From NCBI GenBank assembly GCA_023262855.1, contig JALQYQ010000016.1:1-64000 (forward strand): a DNA stretch of 64,000 nucleotides. The letters are read 5' to 3'. The notes beneath the pieces were generated by a model. The model had not been told where the DNA came from. It saw nothing but the letters and a program-made list of their open reading frames with translations, and ran no database searches. How positions within the stretch are numbered: position 1 is the first letter of the stretch; each line of letters begins with the position of its first letter. Source of the DNA: Crocinitomicaceae bacterium. GTDB taxonomy: Bacteria; Bacteroidota; Bacteroidia; Flavobacteriales_D; Crocinitomicaceae. The position numbers and the translations under genes are program-made. This document shows positions 32,757-41,891 of the stretch, in pieces.

Positions 32757-33813
32757 ATATTTCAAAATAACGGGAATGTTTTGGGTCATTTTGATGACTC
32801 AAAACATCTCATTGTCTCAAATTAACTTAATTAAAAACCCCTCATTTGAAAACTTGAATTGTTCACCCCAAACTCATTATGATTTTCAATGTGTTGAAGA
32901 TTGGTGGAATGTAAATAACACGTCTATAGATATTTGGAATCGGTTCGCTTCAAATGGTAATAATTTATTTGAAAACCCTGATGGTCCCCAAGATACCGAA
33001 TGGGGCGATAATTATATAGGAATATTATTAACAATGAAATGGTTTTCCATGTCTCCACCTTATTATGAACCTACATTTCAGGTACCACTTGGATATGGTT
33101 ACAATAATTATCAGATTATCGAGGTAGCAGGTGGGGAATTTGAACATCCTTTAGAAAAAAGGGTATATTACTATGAGTTTTTCGTGAATGTGCCTGATTA
33201 TACGTACATTCAAGATGACCCAGATCAAAGTTATTTAATTTCCAATAGCTTAGATATGTATATTCTTAGTAATGATACGTTAAACGTTCAGATGCCATCA
33301 GAATTGAATACATTTGGTAAACAGATCATGAAGAATGAAACTATTTTTAAAGACACAATAAATTGGACTAAAATTTCAGGTTGTTTTTTAGCCAATGGTG
33401 GAGAAAAATATTTTGCAGTGGGCTCAATACGAGATACCAATCAAATTGCGACAGAACAATATATTAGTTGGGGAAATGATATTGCTGTTTTATCATATTT
33501 GTATCTGGATAATTTCAATCTTTACGAATGTGACACCTGTTGCCTCGGAGAATTTCCATACGAAGATCATGTAACTGTGTCGTCAAATCCAGGTAGCATA
33601 CAAAATCCAACCACCTTTTCAATTTTGTTAAAGCCAAACACAACTGGAACCCTAACATTGTATGATAGTGCGGGTCGTTTAGTGGCCAAAGAAGAATTTT
33701 CGCAATTGCTCACAACGTATACACTTCCTGTCCTAGCGAATGGTGTTTACCATTATGCACTAACAACCAGCAATGGAGTCAACGATGTTGGTAAGGTTCT
33801 GGTCGTAGATTAA
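32719..33813 (+). CDS. T9SS type A-sorted secreted protein, function unknown
   Basis: A 364-residue protein. The N-terminus MVELNHIKLVFIKYFKITG followed by MFWVILMTQNISLSQ gives a signal peptide; a shorter start at 32776 would lose all positive charges, so I keep the longer one, though it overlaps the upstream fragment by 38 nt. INLIKNPSFENLNCSPQ begins a galactose-binding-like or PEP-type beta domain (about 35-270) often seen in T9SS proteins. The tail (HVTVSSNPGSIQNPTTFSIL, LTLYDSAGRLVAKEEF, LANGVYHYALT) is a type A sorting domain. It sits inside the rearranged segment between the two DUF6929 gene ends and is AT-rich, which suggests acquisition by recombination. Confidence 0.75.
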   Translation: MVELNHIKLVFIKYFKITGMFWVILMTQNISLSQINLIKNPSFENLNCSPQTHYDFQCVEDWWNVNNTSIDIWNRFASNGNNLFENPDGPQDTEWGDNYIGILLTMKWFSMSPPYYEPTFQVPLGYGYNNYQIIEVAGGEFEHPLEKRVYYYEFFVNVPDYTYIQDDPDQSYLISNSLDMYILSNDTLNVQMPSELNTFGKQIMKNETIFKDTINWTKISGCFLANGGEKYFAVGSIRDTNQIATEQYISWGNDIAVLSYLYLDNFNLYECDTCCLGEFPYEDHVTVSSNPGSIQNPTTFSILLKPNTTGTLTLYDSAGRLVAKEEFSQLLTTYTLPVLANGVYHYALTTSNGVNDVGKVLVVD

Positions 33814-33866
33814 TTTAAATTCAAAAGGAGTGGCAGTTTTGTTACTCTTTTTTTCATTTCACAAAA

Positions 33867-33906
33867 AACGTCACCTGTCCCGACAGCTATCGGGAAGAGT
33901 GACGTT
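33867..33906 (-). terminator. Intrinsic terminator with REP-like palindromic core
   Basis: Outer arms AACGTCAC (33867-33874) and GTGACGTT (33899-33906) enclose a TCCCGA/TCGGGA core. On the minus strand T6 follows, so it terminates the DUF6929 gene. The core (TGTCCCGACAGCTATCGGGA) is a compact palindrome of REP type. Confidence 0.8.
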
Positions 33907-33926
33907 CAAACTGTTTCTATTTTTTT

Positions 33927-34889
33927 CTAATTCACAATCGTCACTTCCAATAATTCAGAAGCACTGCCATCGCTGTCTGTAACAGCCACGACCTTCGTTT
34001 TTTCCTTGTTTGATTCAATTACTGTCAATGATTCGACTTTAATTAACAGCGTTTTATCTTTTTCCAATAGCGTGCATTCTGGCGTGTAATGATGTTGCAA
34101 TTCATCTGGGACAATTGTTCCAATGTAACTGCCATAAACAGCACCATCGTCTACCCAATTGGATGTGTTTTCAACTGAAGCAGAGAATAGAATTCGTTTG
34201 TTTTCAGTGTCTGTTGTCGCTCCAGAAAATCCAGCCTTCACACCATTTAAACTTGGTAAATCAATTGTGTTCGCTTTTAATTTCAGTGATTCCTCTTTCC
34301 CCGACATAAAATCGATAAAGTGTTTCGTCTTCATGGAAATCAATTTGTTTTTCCCGCGATTGAACAAATACATTTTATCTTCTAAAATGGCAGCTGCTTC
34401 GATGTTAAAATCCTCTTCATCCAATTTCGCTTCTTCTTGAATCAATTCATAAAACTTAGTTAAATCAAAGGTTTCAAGCACGTCTCCTTGAAGTGAAATC
34501 AACAAGCCTTCGTTGCGTTGCGGCGATTTGGATCCAGAACCAAACAGGAAAATACATTTTTCACCTTCCCAATCAATCAAGGTCATTGCTTCGAAATCTT
34601 TCTTTTCGTCCTTGGAAATAGTAGATTCCAAATGCTCTGTTTTCAAACCGTTTGAAATCGTGTATTTACTCTGAATGTGATATTCCTTGTTCATCTGAAA
34701 AATGAAGGGAGAATTATCTCCAATTACCCATAAATATTCACCATCATTTTCAATCCCTGAAGCTGAAGGAATATCGAGAAGCGGGATTTGTTTATCAATC
34801 GTAATTGTCATTGTTGATTTTGATTTACACGCAACAGCCACTAGTAAAATAACTAGGAGCGTATAACAATAAGAGGTGCAACGTTTCAT
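33927..34889 (-). CDS. DUF6929 family lipoprotein
   Basis: A 320-residue lipoprotein starting MKRCTSYCYTLLVILLVAVA, with the lipidated Cys21 in VACKSKS. The body has beta-propeller-like strands with SGIENDGEYLWVIGDNSPFI, DFEAMTLIDWEGEKCIFLFG, FNIEAAAILEDKMYLFNRG and FSGATTDTENKRILFSAS, as in DUF6929 and phytase/SdiA-regulated-like proteins; no catalytic role is established. The frame is open 63 codons further upstream, but only the ATG at 34889 gives a lipobox. Its last 61 bp recur at 32297-32357. It diverges from the small secreted protein gene across 64 nt. A -7-like TATCTTTC (one mismatch) lies upstream. Confidence 0.78.
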   Translation of the reverse strand: MKRCTSYCYTLLVILLVAVACKSKSTMTITIDKQIPLLDIPSASGIENDGEYLWVIGDNSPFIFQMNKEYHIQSKYTISNGLKTEHLESTISKDEKKDFEAMTLIDWEGEKCIFLFGSGSKSPQRNEGLLISLQGDVLETFDLTKFYELIQEEAKLDEEDFNIEAAAILEDKMYLFNRGKNKLISMKTKHFIDFMSGKEESLKLKANTIDLPSLNGVKAGFSGATTDTENKRILFSASVENTSNWVDDGAVYGSYIGTIVPDELQHHYTPECTLLEKDKTLLIKVESLTVIESNKEKTKVVAVTDSDGSASELLEVTIVN

Positions 34890-34953
34890 ACTTTTTTCGA
34901 GTCTGAAAGATACACAAAATAAAAAAGATTGTAACTTCATAAAAAATACTGCT

Positions 34954-35412
34954 ATGAAAACCACTTTAATTATTGCATTTACACTTTTAACAAGTATCTC
35001 ATTTAGCCAATTAGTGCAGAAAGCAGAATTAGAAGCGTTCTGGAATTCAAACATTCTTCCAATGGTGAAAATTGACAAAGAGACGATTATTTCTCAAACA
35101 AATTTTCCATTAGAGGGTGCTTGGGGTTACATGGTAGATGATTTAAGTGAACCAGAATCGTGGACACAAGAAATGTATTCGAACAATTTAGAGAAAATCT
35201 ATACGAACGAAATTCGTATTGCGATGCGCAGTAAAACAATCAATGATTTGGCGCATTTCACTACTGAAGAAGGTGAAACAGCTTTGTTATTATCGATCAT
35301 GATTGAAACCTACGACAAAGAATCTGACATGACATTTGAAACTTCTTACATGTATTTCTTCAAAAAATTTGACGGCAATTGGAAACTGTTTAAGATTGAT
35401 TTAGCAGGATGA
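34954..35412 (+). CDS. Small exported protein of unknown function
   Basis: A 152-residue protein with a signal peptide (MKTTLIIAFTLLTSISFSQ). The mature part is alpha+beta with LEAFWNSNILPMVKIDKETI near the start, EGAWGYMVDDLSEPESWTQ in the middle and YMYFFKKFDGNWKLFKIDLA at the end. The last pattern is reminiscent of NTF2-like or DUF4348-type secreted proteins, but I do not assign a family. The frame is open 26 codons further 5', across the promoter of the divergent lipoprotein gene; the ATG at 34954 gives a clean signal peptide. Confidence 0.72.
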   Translation: MKTTLIIAFTLLTSISFSQLVQKAELEAFWNSNILPMVKIDKETIISQTNFPLEGAWGYMVDDLSEPESWTQEMYSNNLEKIYTNEIRIAMRSKTINDLAHFTTEEGETALLLSIMIETYDKESDMTFETSYMYFFKKFDGNWKLFKIDLAG

Positions 35413-35535
35413 TTTAGAAGTTAGATTCAGAATTTAGAAGTTAGATAATCTAAGTTATCGCATCTAAATTCTAACTTCTCACTCTAAATTCTAACCTCTA
35501 GCTCTATATTCTAACTTCTAGCTCTATATTCTAGA
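35413..35535. repeat. Low-complexity direct and inverted repeat region
   Basis: The right half consists of four degenerate 20-bp units of the type (a/c)(g/a)CTCTA(a/t)ATTCTAAC(t/c)TCT (about 35461-35533). The left half (about 35413-35451) is built from the complementary word, AGAAGTTAGA. The two halves can therefore fold on each other. It fills the gap between two convergent genes. Confidence 0.75.
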
Positions 35536-36744
35536 TTAAAATCCAAAATGCTTTTCCGCTTCATCGGCGATATATCCACCAATTGCAAGTGATGCTGTTG
35601 CTGCAGGTGAAGGTGCGTTTAAAACGTGAATAGACTTTCCGTGGTATTCGATTCTGAAATCATCACGCGTGTCACCATCTTGCGCTAATAACAATGCTCT
35701 CACTCCTGCTCTACCTGGTTTGATGTCTTCCATTGTTAATGAAGGAACCATGCGTTGCAAGGTTTTCAAGAACAAACGTTTTGAGAAGGCACGACGGTAT
35801 TCGTTGATACCAAATGACATGTTTTTGAAGAATAATTTCCACGTTCCTCCATACGTCAACGCATCCCACGTATCTCTCCAAGAGAAATCTGTTTTCCCGT
35901 ATCCTTCGCGTTTAAACGTGAATACCGCATTAGGTCCACATTCGATTTCCCCATCTGTCATGCGTGTAAAGTGTACACCCAAGAATGGAAAATCAGGATT
36001 TGGTACAGGATAAATTAAATTCTTGATTTTATGTTTTGCTCCTTCCGTTAATTCGTAATAATCACCGCGGAATCCAACTACTTTTTCTTTCAATTTAACA
36101 CCATCTTTCTTCGCCAAACGATCCGCTTGTAATCCAGCACAGAACACTAAGTATTCCGCTCTAAACTCATCCTTGTTTGTGATAATATTTGATGTTTTAT
36201 CGCCTTTTTGAATTTCAAGTACTTCTTGGCCCAAGACCAATTTACTATCTGAATTAATTGCCAAAGCTAATTCTACCATTTTTTCAGTTGCACCACGGAA
36301 ATCAATGATTCCAGTACAAGGAACCCAAATTCCACCGATTGATTCAACGAACGGTTCGTGTTCTTTCACTTCTTCTGCTGAAATCATTTTAATTCCTTCA
36401 ATTTGATTTTCTAAACCGATTTGAAAGATGCGTTCCATGTGCGGCAATTCAGAAGGATCTGTTGCAACTACCACCTTACCACAAATATCGTGTTTGATTC
36501 CGTGTTCTTTTGCGAACGCCACTAATTCGTGACGACCTTGAATACAATTGCGCGCTTTTAATGAACCTGGCTTGTAGTACAATCCTGAATGGATAACACC
36601 CGAATTATGACCCGTTTGATGATCTGCCAATAAATTCATCTTTTCAATTAGGATGATTTTCTTCGTTGGATACTTTTTTTGAAGCTTGTAAAATGTTGCT
36701 GCTCCAACAATTCCTCCACCAATTACTGCGATATCATAAGTCAT
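35536..36744 (-). CDS. lhgO: L-2-hydroxyglutarate oxidase (LhgO)
   Basis: A 402-residue FAD enzyme that oxidises L-2-hydroxyglutarate to 2-oxoglutarate and passes electrons to the quinone pool. It has the FAD motif IAVIGGGIVGAATFYKL (about 5-21), the family's HQTGHNSGVIHSGLYYKPGS (about 42-61), GIIDFRGATEKM, LGVHFTRMTDGEIECGPNA and the C-terminal LNAPSPAATASLAIGGYIA. Length and motifs match YgaF/LhgO throughout. It is a single gene with its own promoter: an exact -7 box lies 26 nt upstream of the ATG. Confidence 0.93.
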   Translation of the reverse strand: MTYDIAVIGGGIVGAATFYKLQKKYPTKKIILIEKMNLLADHQTGHNSGVIHSGLYYKPGSLKARNCIQGRHELVAFAKEHGIKHDICGKVVVATDPSELPHMERIFQIGLENQIEGIKMISAEEVKEHEPFVESIGGIWVPCTGIIDFRGATEKMVELALAINSDSKLVLGQEVLEIQKGDKTSNIITNKDEFRAEYLVFCAGLQADRLAKKDGVKLKEKVVGFRGDYYELTEGAKHKIKNLIYPVPNPDFPFLGVHFTRMTDGEIECGPNAVFTFKREGYGKTDFSWRDTWDALTYGGTWKLFFKNMSFGINEYRRAFSKRLFLKTLQRMVPSLTMEDIKPGRAGVRALLLAQDGDTRDDFRIEYHGKSIHVLNAPSPAATASLAIGGYIADEAEKHFGF

Positions 36745-36770
36745 AGATTCGTATGTTTGAATTTTGAGCT

Positions 36771-36778
36771 CAAATTTA
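36771..36778 (-). promoter_or_regulatory. -7 promoter box of lhgO
   Basis: The minus strand reads TAAATTTG, an exact TAnnTTTG match, 26 nt before the lhgO ATG. No clear TTG is found at the -33 position. Confidence 0.55.
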
Positions 36779-36878
36779 GTTAAAGTTCGTTTAACGCTGA
36801 AATTAAAACCAAAAAACTGAATCCGATATTCGTTCTTCGTTCAATAGATTTGTCTTACATTCGTCAACGTAAAATTAC

Positions 36879-38018
36879 ATGCTCCAAATGTCAAAAACAG
36901 TAACAACACCAATCGAACGCCCATTTTTCAATAATTTGAATGGTCTGAGGTTTGTTGGAGCCTTAACTGTTCTAATTTTCCATTGCTTTACGTTGCAACG
37001 AGAAATTTGGGGCGATTTTTACAACGGAACAATTTTTCACTTTGTTTTTTCAGTGGCAAGCAAAGGTCATCTTGGTGTGAATCTTTTCTTTGTTTTAAGT
37101 GGTTTTTTAATCACTTATTTGCTCTTACATGAATTTGCACGCACCGGGAAAATTAATATTCTGAACTACTTGTTGCGGCGTTTTCTGCGCATTTGGCCCT
37201 TGTATTTTTTAGTGGTTCTTTTTGGTTTTTTTCTGTTTCCAAAATTACCGTATGGCATTGTCACGATTCATGAATTTTGGCGATTCGCTTTGTTTCTTTC
37301 CAATTTCGATGAAATTATTCATGGAATAAACGATAAAATCAATTTTTTAAGTGCGACTTGGTCCGTAAGTATTGAAGAGCAATTCTATTTAGTTTGGGGA
37401 TTCTTATTGGGATTGATACCGTTTAAAAAATCATTTTCATTTCCAGTTTTTTTCGTTGTAATCATTTTAGGCTCCATTGTATTTCGTTCATTTTATTGGT
37501 TCGACAGCCGTATTATTTACTTTCACACCTTTTCAGTTATGTCGGATCTTGGAATTGGTGGATTCATTGGATTCTTAGCTTTCAAGGGGAAAATTCAATC
37601 CTCTTTTGAGCGGGTTAAAAAATGGCAATGGATCGTATTTTATGTGATCAGCACCTTACTAATTTTAGGAAGTAACTCCATTTTCGAAGGTTCTCTTATT
37701 GCGTTTGAACGCACGGTAATTGGAATCATCTTCGCTATTGTTATTTTGGAACAAGTCTATGCTAAAAACTCGTTTTATAAAATCGATAAAATCCCTTACT
37801 TCTTCTCATCAGGTGAATTGACCTATGGGTTTTATATGTTTCACTGTATACTTATTTATTATTGGAGTACTTTCTTTAAAACCCATGGTTTCACTGATCA
37901 TCTGTGGCAGTTTCTAGTGTATGTTGTTTTAGTATTCTTCAGTACGTATGTAGTTGCGTGGATCAGTTTGCATTATTTTGAACGACCGATTTTAGGGTTG
38001 AAGAAGTATTTTAGATGA
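36879..38018 (+). CDS. Acyltransferase 3 family membrane protein
   Basis: A 379-residue polytopic membrane protein with about ten helices. The acyltransferase-3 signatures are LNGLRFVGALTVLIFHCFTL (with the conserved catalytic His, about residue 36), GVNLFFVLSGFLITYLL and ATWSVSIEEQFYLVWGFLL. Family members add acyl groups (often acetyl) to surface sugars, lipids or peptidoglycan. No attached SGNH domain is present, so transfer must end directly on a membrane or periplasmic acceptor. No polysaccharide cluster surrounds it. A second in-frame ATG at 36888 is an alternative start. Confidence 0.88.
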   Translation: MLQMSKTVTTPIERPFFNNLNGLRFVGALTVLIFHCFTLQREIWGDFYNGTIFHFVFSVASKGHLGVNLFFVLSGFLITYLLLHEFARTGKINILNYLLRRFLRIWPLYFLVVLFGFFLFPKLPYGIVTIHEFWRFALFLSNFDEIIHGINDKINFLSATWSVSIEEQFYLVWGFLLGLIPFKKSFSFPVFFVVIILGSIVFRSFYWFDSRIIYFHTFSVMSDLGIGGFIGFLAFKGKIQSSFERVKKWQWIVFYVISTLLILGSNSIFEGSLIAFERTVIGIIFAIVILEQVYAKNSFYKIDKIPYFFSSGELTYGFYMFHCILIYYWSTFFKTHGFTDHLWQFLVYVVLVFFSTYVVAWISLHYFERPILGLKKYFR

Positions 38019-38202
38019 TCCGTGAACAATATAACGCAGAGATTTTGAGTCTGCGTTGCACAGAGGTCGCTGAGATAATTGGCAATTGAACGGTCTTCAA
38101 CAAAATCCATCAAAAAGAACTATTTTCCGAAGTAAACATGAATTTTTATCATCTGTGCATCTCACGGTGTGGCTAAACTTAACAAGGATGCAAATCTGAA
38201 TC

Positions 38203-38233
38203 ACAAAAAAAAGGCCGACTTGCGCCGACCTTT
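38203..38233 (-). terminator. Intrinsic terminator of the PNGase-F-related gene
   Basis: A 10-bp stem including G-T pairs (38210-38219 with 38224-38233) has a 4-nt loop and is followed on the minus strand by a T-run. It lies 18 nt after the stop codon. Confidence 0.8.
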
Positions 38234-38250
38234 CTTTCAGAAATAAGGAA

Positions 38251-41200
38251 TTAGTGTTTGATTAACTCCTTTGTATAAACTTGATCTTTGGTAATGATTT
38301 TAACGATGTAGTTTCCAGAAGGAACGTGAGAAAGATTTACTTGCGCTTCAGCAAACGTACCTGTTGCATTCATCACTTCTGAATGAACTGGTCTTCCCAT
38401 CATGTCGTAAATAATCAAATTGGCTTCGTTTCCAACATAACCGCTTACTTCAATCATGGCAATTCCATTCGTAGGATTCGGGAAGATTGCAATTTCATGT
38501 GCTAATTCTTCTTCTTTCACGCCTAATCCAAATCCAACTGAGAAATTATATCTGTGGTAATTTCCCCAATCAGACGGGAAGAATTCTATGTAACTTCCTC
38601 CTACTTTTCGTAATCGGAATGTTCCTGTTGTTTCACCTTCCACTTGACTTGAATACCAGAATCCAATTCCATCACTGTCGGTATCTTCAATGATTACGCT
38701 GTAACAACCTGGAGCTAAATCAAATGTATCCTTGTATTGCGTGTTGTTTGTTAAACCTGTGCGCTCGAACAAAATATTACCTGAAGCATCTTCCAAACGG
38801 TATTTATTTTCACTCGCTTTGTTGTTTGTAGTGCACCAAATAAAGAAAGGTCCATCAATCATTTCAGGGGCTTCAAATTTCGTGTTTAAGTGATTGTTTT
38901 GATCGTATTCATCCAAATCTGGATAACCTTCAATCGCATACAATTGCACATGAAACGTTTGCTCACCAGAATAATCTCTCCACCATGCCAAGTCAGTCAC
39001 AGGAATTTCAACCGTTTCTTTTTCTAAGAATGCTAAATTTCCTGTCCACTCATACTCTAACCAATCGCCATAAGAAATCCAACAACGAATGATACATTTT
39101 GTCAATGGTTGTTCACCTGTATTTTGAATAACAACTCTTGGATTTGAGCATGTTGGATTCCACTTGCGGTAATATTCCCAATTATTTGGATTCAAGATAT
39201 CAATCACAGCCGCATCATGTTGAAAGTTTGGAGCTGAGTATGAAATTAAATCCATTGCTACAATGTAGTTTCCACTTGCTTGACCTGGATCATTTGCTGG
39301 AACATTATTGATTACATAATCAATTTTAACTGTGTCTCCAGTTACAAATGGTGTCACTTCAAATTCATTTTCACGTACTTGATCTCCCGGACACCAACCT
39401 TCGCGTGCATACGGCCATGTTCCACCTTGTGAAATATTTGGATTATCACCACATTGTGTAGTTTGCCAAATGTTCCAGTTGAAACGAGAAACTCCATCGA
39501 TTTTAATTTGGTGATCATTTGGAACCCATTCACAACATGCGCCGTTTCCAACTTGTCCATGTCCAGATAAACGCGTTTTAATTTTGAACATTTCAGAACT
39601 GTCAGCCAATGGAATAGATACTTCTTGCAAGTCTGTATCGTTTGCCATGTTTGAGAATTGGTACGATCTGAAATCCGACCAAATCGGTTCACGCTTGTGC
39701 ACATCACGCGGCGGAATCCCTTCAATAAATGCAAATTTCAAGTCAACTAATTCTTGCGTGTTGTGCGCTGCTAAATCAACCGTATCTTTCAAATATTGTT
39801 GGTAGTCTGTTACATCATAAATCCAATAGAAACCGTTTGGACCTAAATCAAATTGAATTCCATAAGGCGTGATGTAACGCGCAATTTCAACATCATGAAT
39901 TAATTCAAATGGCGGATTGTAATGAATAATTTGTTCGTTTGTAAGAGTAGTTGCACCTGTAAAAGGCGTTTGAGAAACCACAGAACCATTCACGTCGTAT
40001 ACAATTTCATCACCTGATTCAAGAACTACTTCTGCATTTACAATTTCGAAATGATATCCTACAGTTTGCTCTTCGAAAATCACAGTTGGTTCTTTAACCA
40101 CTTTTTCTAATTCTTCTGTTGCAACTACTGCTCCAGCTACTGTTCCTTGTCCAAGAGAAATTTGAGGACGCGCTGTCGCTTGTTGAACTCCTGCGTTTGG
40201 ATAATCATCTGAAACAAACATTCCTTTTTCAGAAGGCATTAACAAATAATCGTTTTGAGATAAATCTGAAGCATATTCATGGTTATCAAAATCGTAATAC
40301 ACCAATAAATCAGCCCAGTTAGGATGTGATGCATCAGGTTTTTGATTCATGTAAGCTTGAATCGTTGCTTGAGGCAGCGCTGCATCATAAATTTGGAAAT
40401 CGTCAATGCGACCTTTCCACATATACGCTTGATTCCAATTCGAACCAAGTACCATTCTATGAATATATCCTACTGCTCTATTTTTTCCAGTACCAGAATG
40501 CCACAAAACACCATTTTTATAGATAAACATTTCGCCAGTGCTTTGTTTTTTAACAAACGCCCAGTGATTCCAGGTGTTATCCATTTCTGTTGCCGTCATC
40601 AATTTATTGATTCGATCATAGCCATTTCCTTCACCTGCATCGAAATACATTGTGTTATCGCTCCAAGGCATATGAATGTTTACGATTCGATTGTTGTTAT
40701 TATCGTATGCTTCAAGAATTGAGGTATTTGTTCCAGCAGAACCATTTCCTTTCGACCAAAAAGAAATTGTCATTTCTCCGCCCATTGTAAAATCTGACAA
40801 CTCTAACATCGTATGATTTGTACCATCAAATTCAATTGCTCCATTCAACGAATTGTAGAAAACAGCAGATTGATTTGAAATTGTTTCGCTATTGAACGCC
40901 AACGAATTCAATGCATCTTGTGTATTTTCAAAGTAGAATTCAATGATGATATTATCTGTTCCATTCCATGCAAATGGCTGATAGAACAATAAATCATTTT
41001 GTCCAACACTTAATTCTGGTTGACTTCCATTTGCCCCATGTGCAGCGTCATATACTTCTGTAAAACCTGTTTTGTGAAAGGCTGTTAAATTAGCGTCAGT
41101 CGTTGCTTTTAATGAAATTGTAGGATATTTCAATTCGCCATTTACCGTCAAGGTATTCACGTATAAACTTAACGATTGAATATCTCCAGGTGTAATTCCA

Positions 41201-41718
41201 GCTGCCGCTAATTCTGAAGCTGTAAGCAACATTTGAAAACGACCTCCATTGTTTGTTACATCGAATGGAAATGGAGTAACTGTGTTTGAAGCATTGACAT
41301 TGTGCTGTGTTAAAGATGCACCTGAACGATTGTGTTCAACGCGCACATACGAATCCGTTTGCGCATATGGCAAGGAATTGTATTGAATTGTCGCCGGTGA
41401 AGTTAAGTTCGCTGTATAACGATTTCCATTTACTTGAACTGAATCAAAAACACCTGTATGATCAAAAACACGTGTATAAGTTAAGTAATCCCACTCACCA
41501 CAATTGTATTGATCCCATGTTGTTAATGGACTACATTTCAATTTGTAATACATCAACACTTTCTCAAAGCGTTTATCATTTAACTCTTGAGGAAATGGGA
41601 AATCCGCACGACGCGTTGTGATTGAATCGAACGTAAAGGTTTGCACCCACGTTGTGTCTTGTGCAACCAAGTTTCCAAGCGGAATCAGCGCACAAACTAA
41701 CAGTAATCGTTTTAACAT
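38251..41718 (-). CDS. PNGase-F-related T9SS-secreted protein with LamG domain
   Basis: An 1155-residue secreted protein with a signal peptide (MLKRLLLVCALIPLGNLVAQ). The N-terminal region (about 20-270) begins with YYKLKCSPLTTWDQYNCGEW, typical of PNGase-F-like beta-sandwich proteins. A LamG/concanavalin-like domain follows (about 285-460: GAIEFDGTNHTMLELSDF, WNHWAFVKKQ, GRIDDFQIYDAAL). A PNGase-F-like region comes next (about 600-900: GNGACCEWVPNDHQIKIDG, WPYAREGWCPGDQV), and a type A T9SS tail (IAIFPNPTNGIAMIEVSG, PSGNYIVKIITKDQVYTKEL) ends it. PNGase F cleaves N-glycans from glycoproteins; whether the catalytic residues are kept cannot be settled by eye. An exact -7 box lies upstream. Confidence 0.85.
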   Translation of the reverse strand: MLKRLLLVCALIPLGNLVAQDTTWVQTFTFDSITTRRADFPFPQELNDKRFEKVLMYYKLKCSPLTTWDQYNCGEWDYLTYTRVFDHTGVFDSVQVNGNRYTANLTSPATIQYNSLPYAQTDSYVRVEHNRSGASLTQHNVNASNTVTPFPFDVTNNGGRFQMLLTASELAAAGITPGDIQSLSLYVNTLTVNGELKYPTISLKATTDANLTAFHKTGFTEVYDAAHGANGSQPELSVGQNDLLFYQPFAWNGTDNIIIEFYFENTQDALNSLAFNSETISNQSAVFYNSLNGAIEFDGTNHTMLELSDFTMGGEMTISFWSKGNGSAGTNTSILEAYDNNNNRIVNIHMPWSDNTMYFDAGEGNGYDRINKLMTATEMDNTWNHWAFVKKQSTGEMFIYKNGVLWHSGTGKNRAVGYIHRMVLGSNWNQAYMWKGRIDDFQIYDAALPQATIQAYMNQKPDASHPNWADLLVYYDFDNHEYASDLSQNDYLLMPSEKGMFVSDDYPNAGVQQATARPQISLGQGTVAGAVVATEELEKVVKEPTVIFEEQTVGYHFEIVNAEVVLESGDEIVYDVNGSVVSQTPFTGATTLTNEQIIHYNPPFELIHDVEIARYITPYGIQFDLGPNGFYWIYDVTDYQQYLKDTVDLAAHNTQELVDLKFAFIEGIPPRDVHKREPIWSDFRSYQFSNMANDTDLQEVSIPLADSSEMFKIKTRLSGHGQVGNGACCEWVPNDHQIKIDGVSRFNWNIWQTTQCGDNPNISQGGTWPYAREGWCPGDQVRENEFEVTPFVTGDTVKIDYVINNVPANDPGQASGNYIVAMDLISYSAPNFQHDAAVIDILNPNNWEYYRKWNPTCSNPRVVIQNTGEQPLTKCIIRCWISYGDWLEYEWTGNLAFLEKETVEIPVTDLAWWRDYSGEQTFHVQLYAIEGYPDLDEYDQNNHLNTKFEAPEMIDGPFFIWCTTNNKASENKYRLEDASGNILFERTGLTNNTQYKDTFDLAPGCYSVIIEDTDSDGIGFWYSSQVEGETTGTFRLRKVGGSYIEFFPSDWGNYHRYNFSVGFGLGVKEEELAHEIAIFPNPTNGIAMIEVSGYVGNEANLIIYDMMGRPVHSEVMNATGTFAEAQVNLSHVPSGNYIVKIITKDQVYTKELIKH

Positions 41719-41735
41719 AAGCTAATTGTTTGCAT

Positions 41736-41743
41736 CAAATATA
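41736..41743 (-). promoter_or_regulatory. -7 promoter box of the PNGase-F-related gene
   Basis: The minus strand reads TATATTTG, an exact TAnnTTTG match, 17 nt before the ATG at 41718. Confidence 0.6.
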
Positions 41744-41818
41744 CGCAAAGCATTCTTTTTTAGAAAAACGATTTAGTTACGAAAATGGAAAAGTCTTGGA
41801 AAGCTACGTTGGATTTGT

Positions 41819-41846
41819 GATTCATGATTCATGATTCATGATTCAT
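41819..41846. repeat. Tandem heptamer GATTCAT, four copies
   Basis: Four perfect head-to-tail copies of GATTCAT are followed by degenerate forms (GATTTGT, AATTTGT, GATTATC, GATTCGT) up to about 41893. It lies between the PNGase-F-related gene promoter and the stop of the TerB-like gene. Confidence 0.9.
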
Positions 41847-41891
41847 GATTTGTAATTTGTGATTATCCACTTCGGCGCTTGTGATTCGTGA

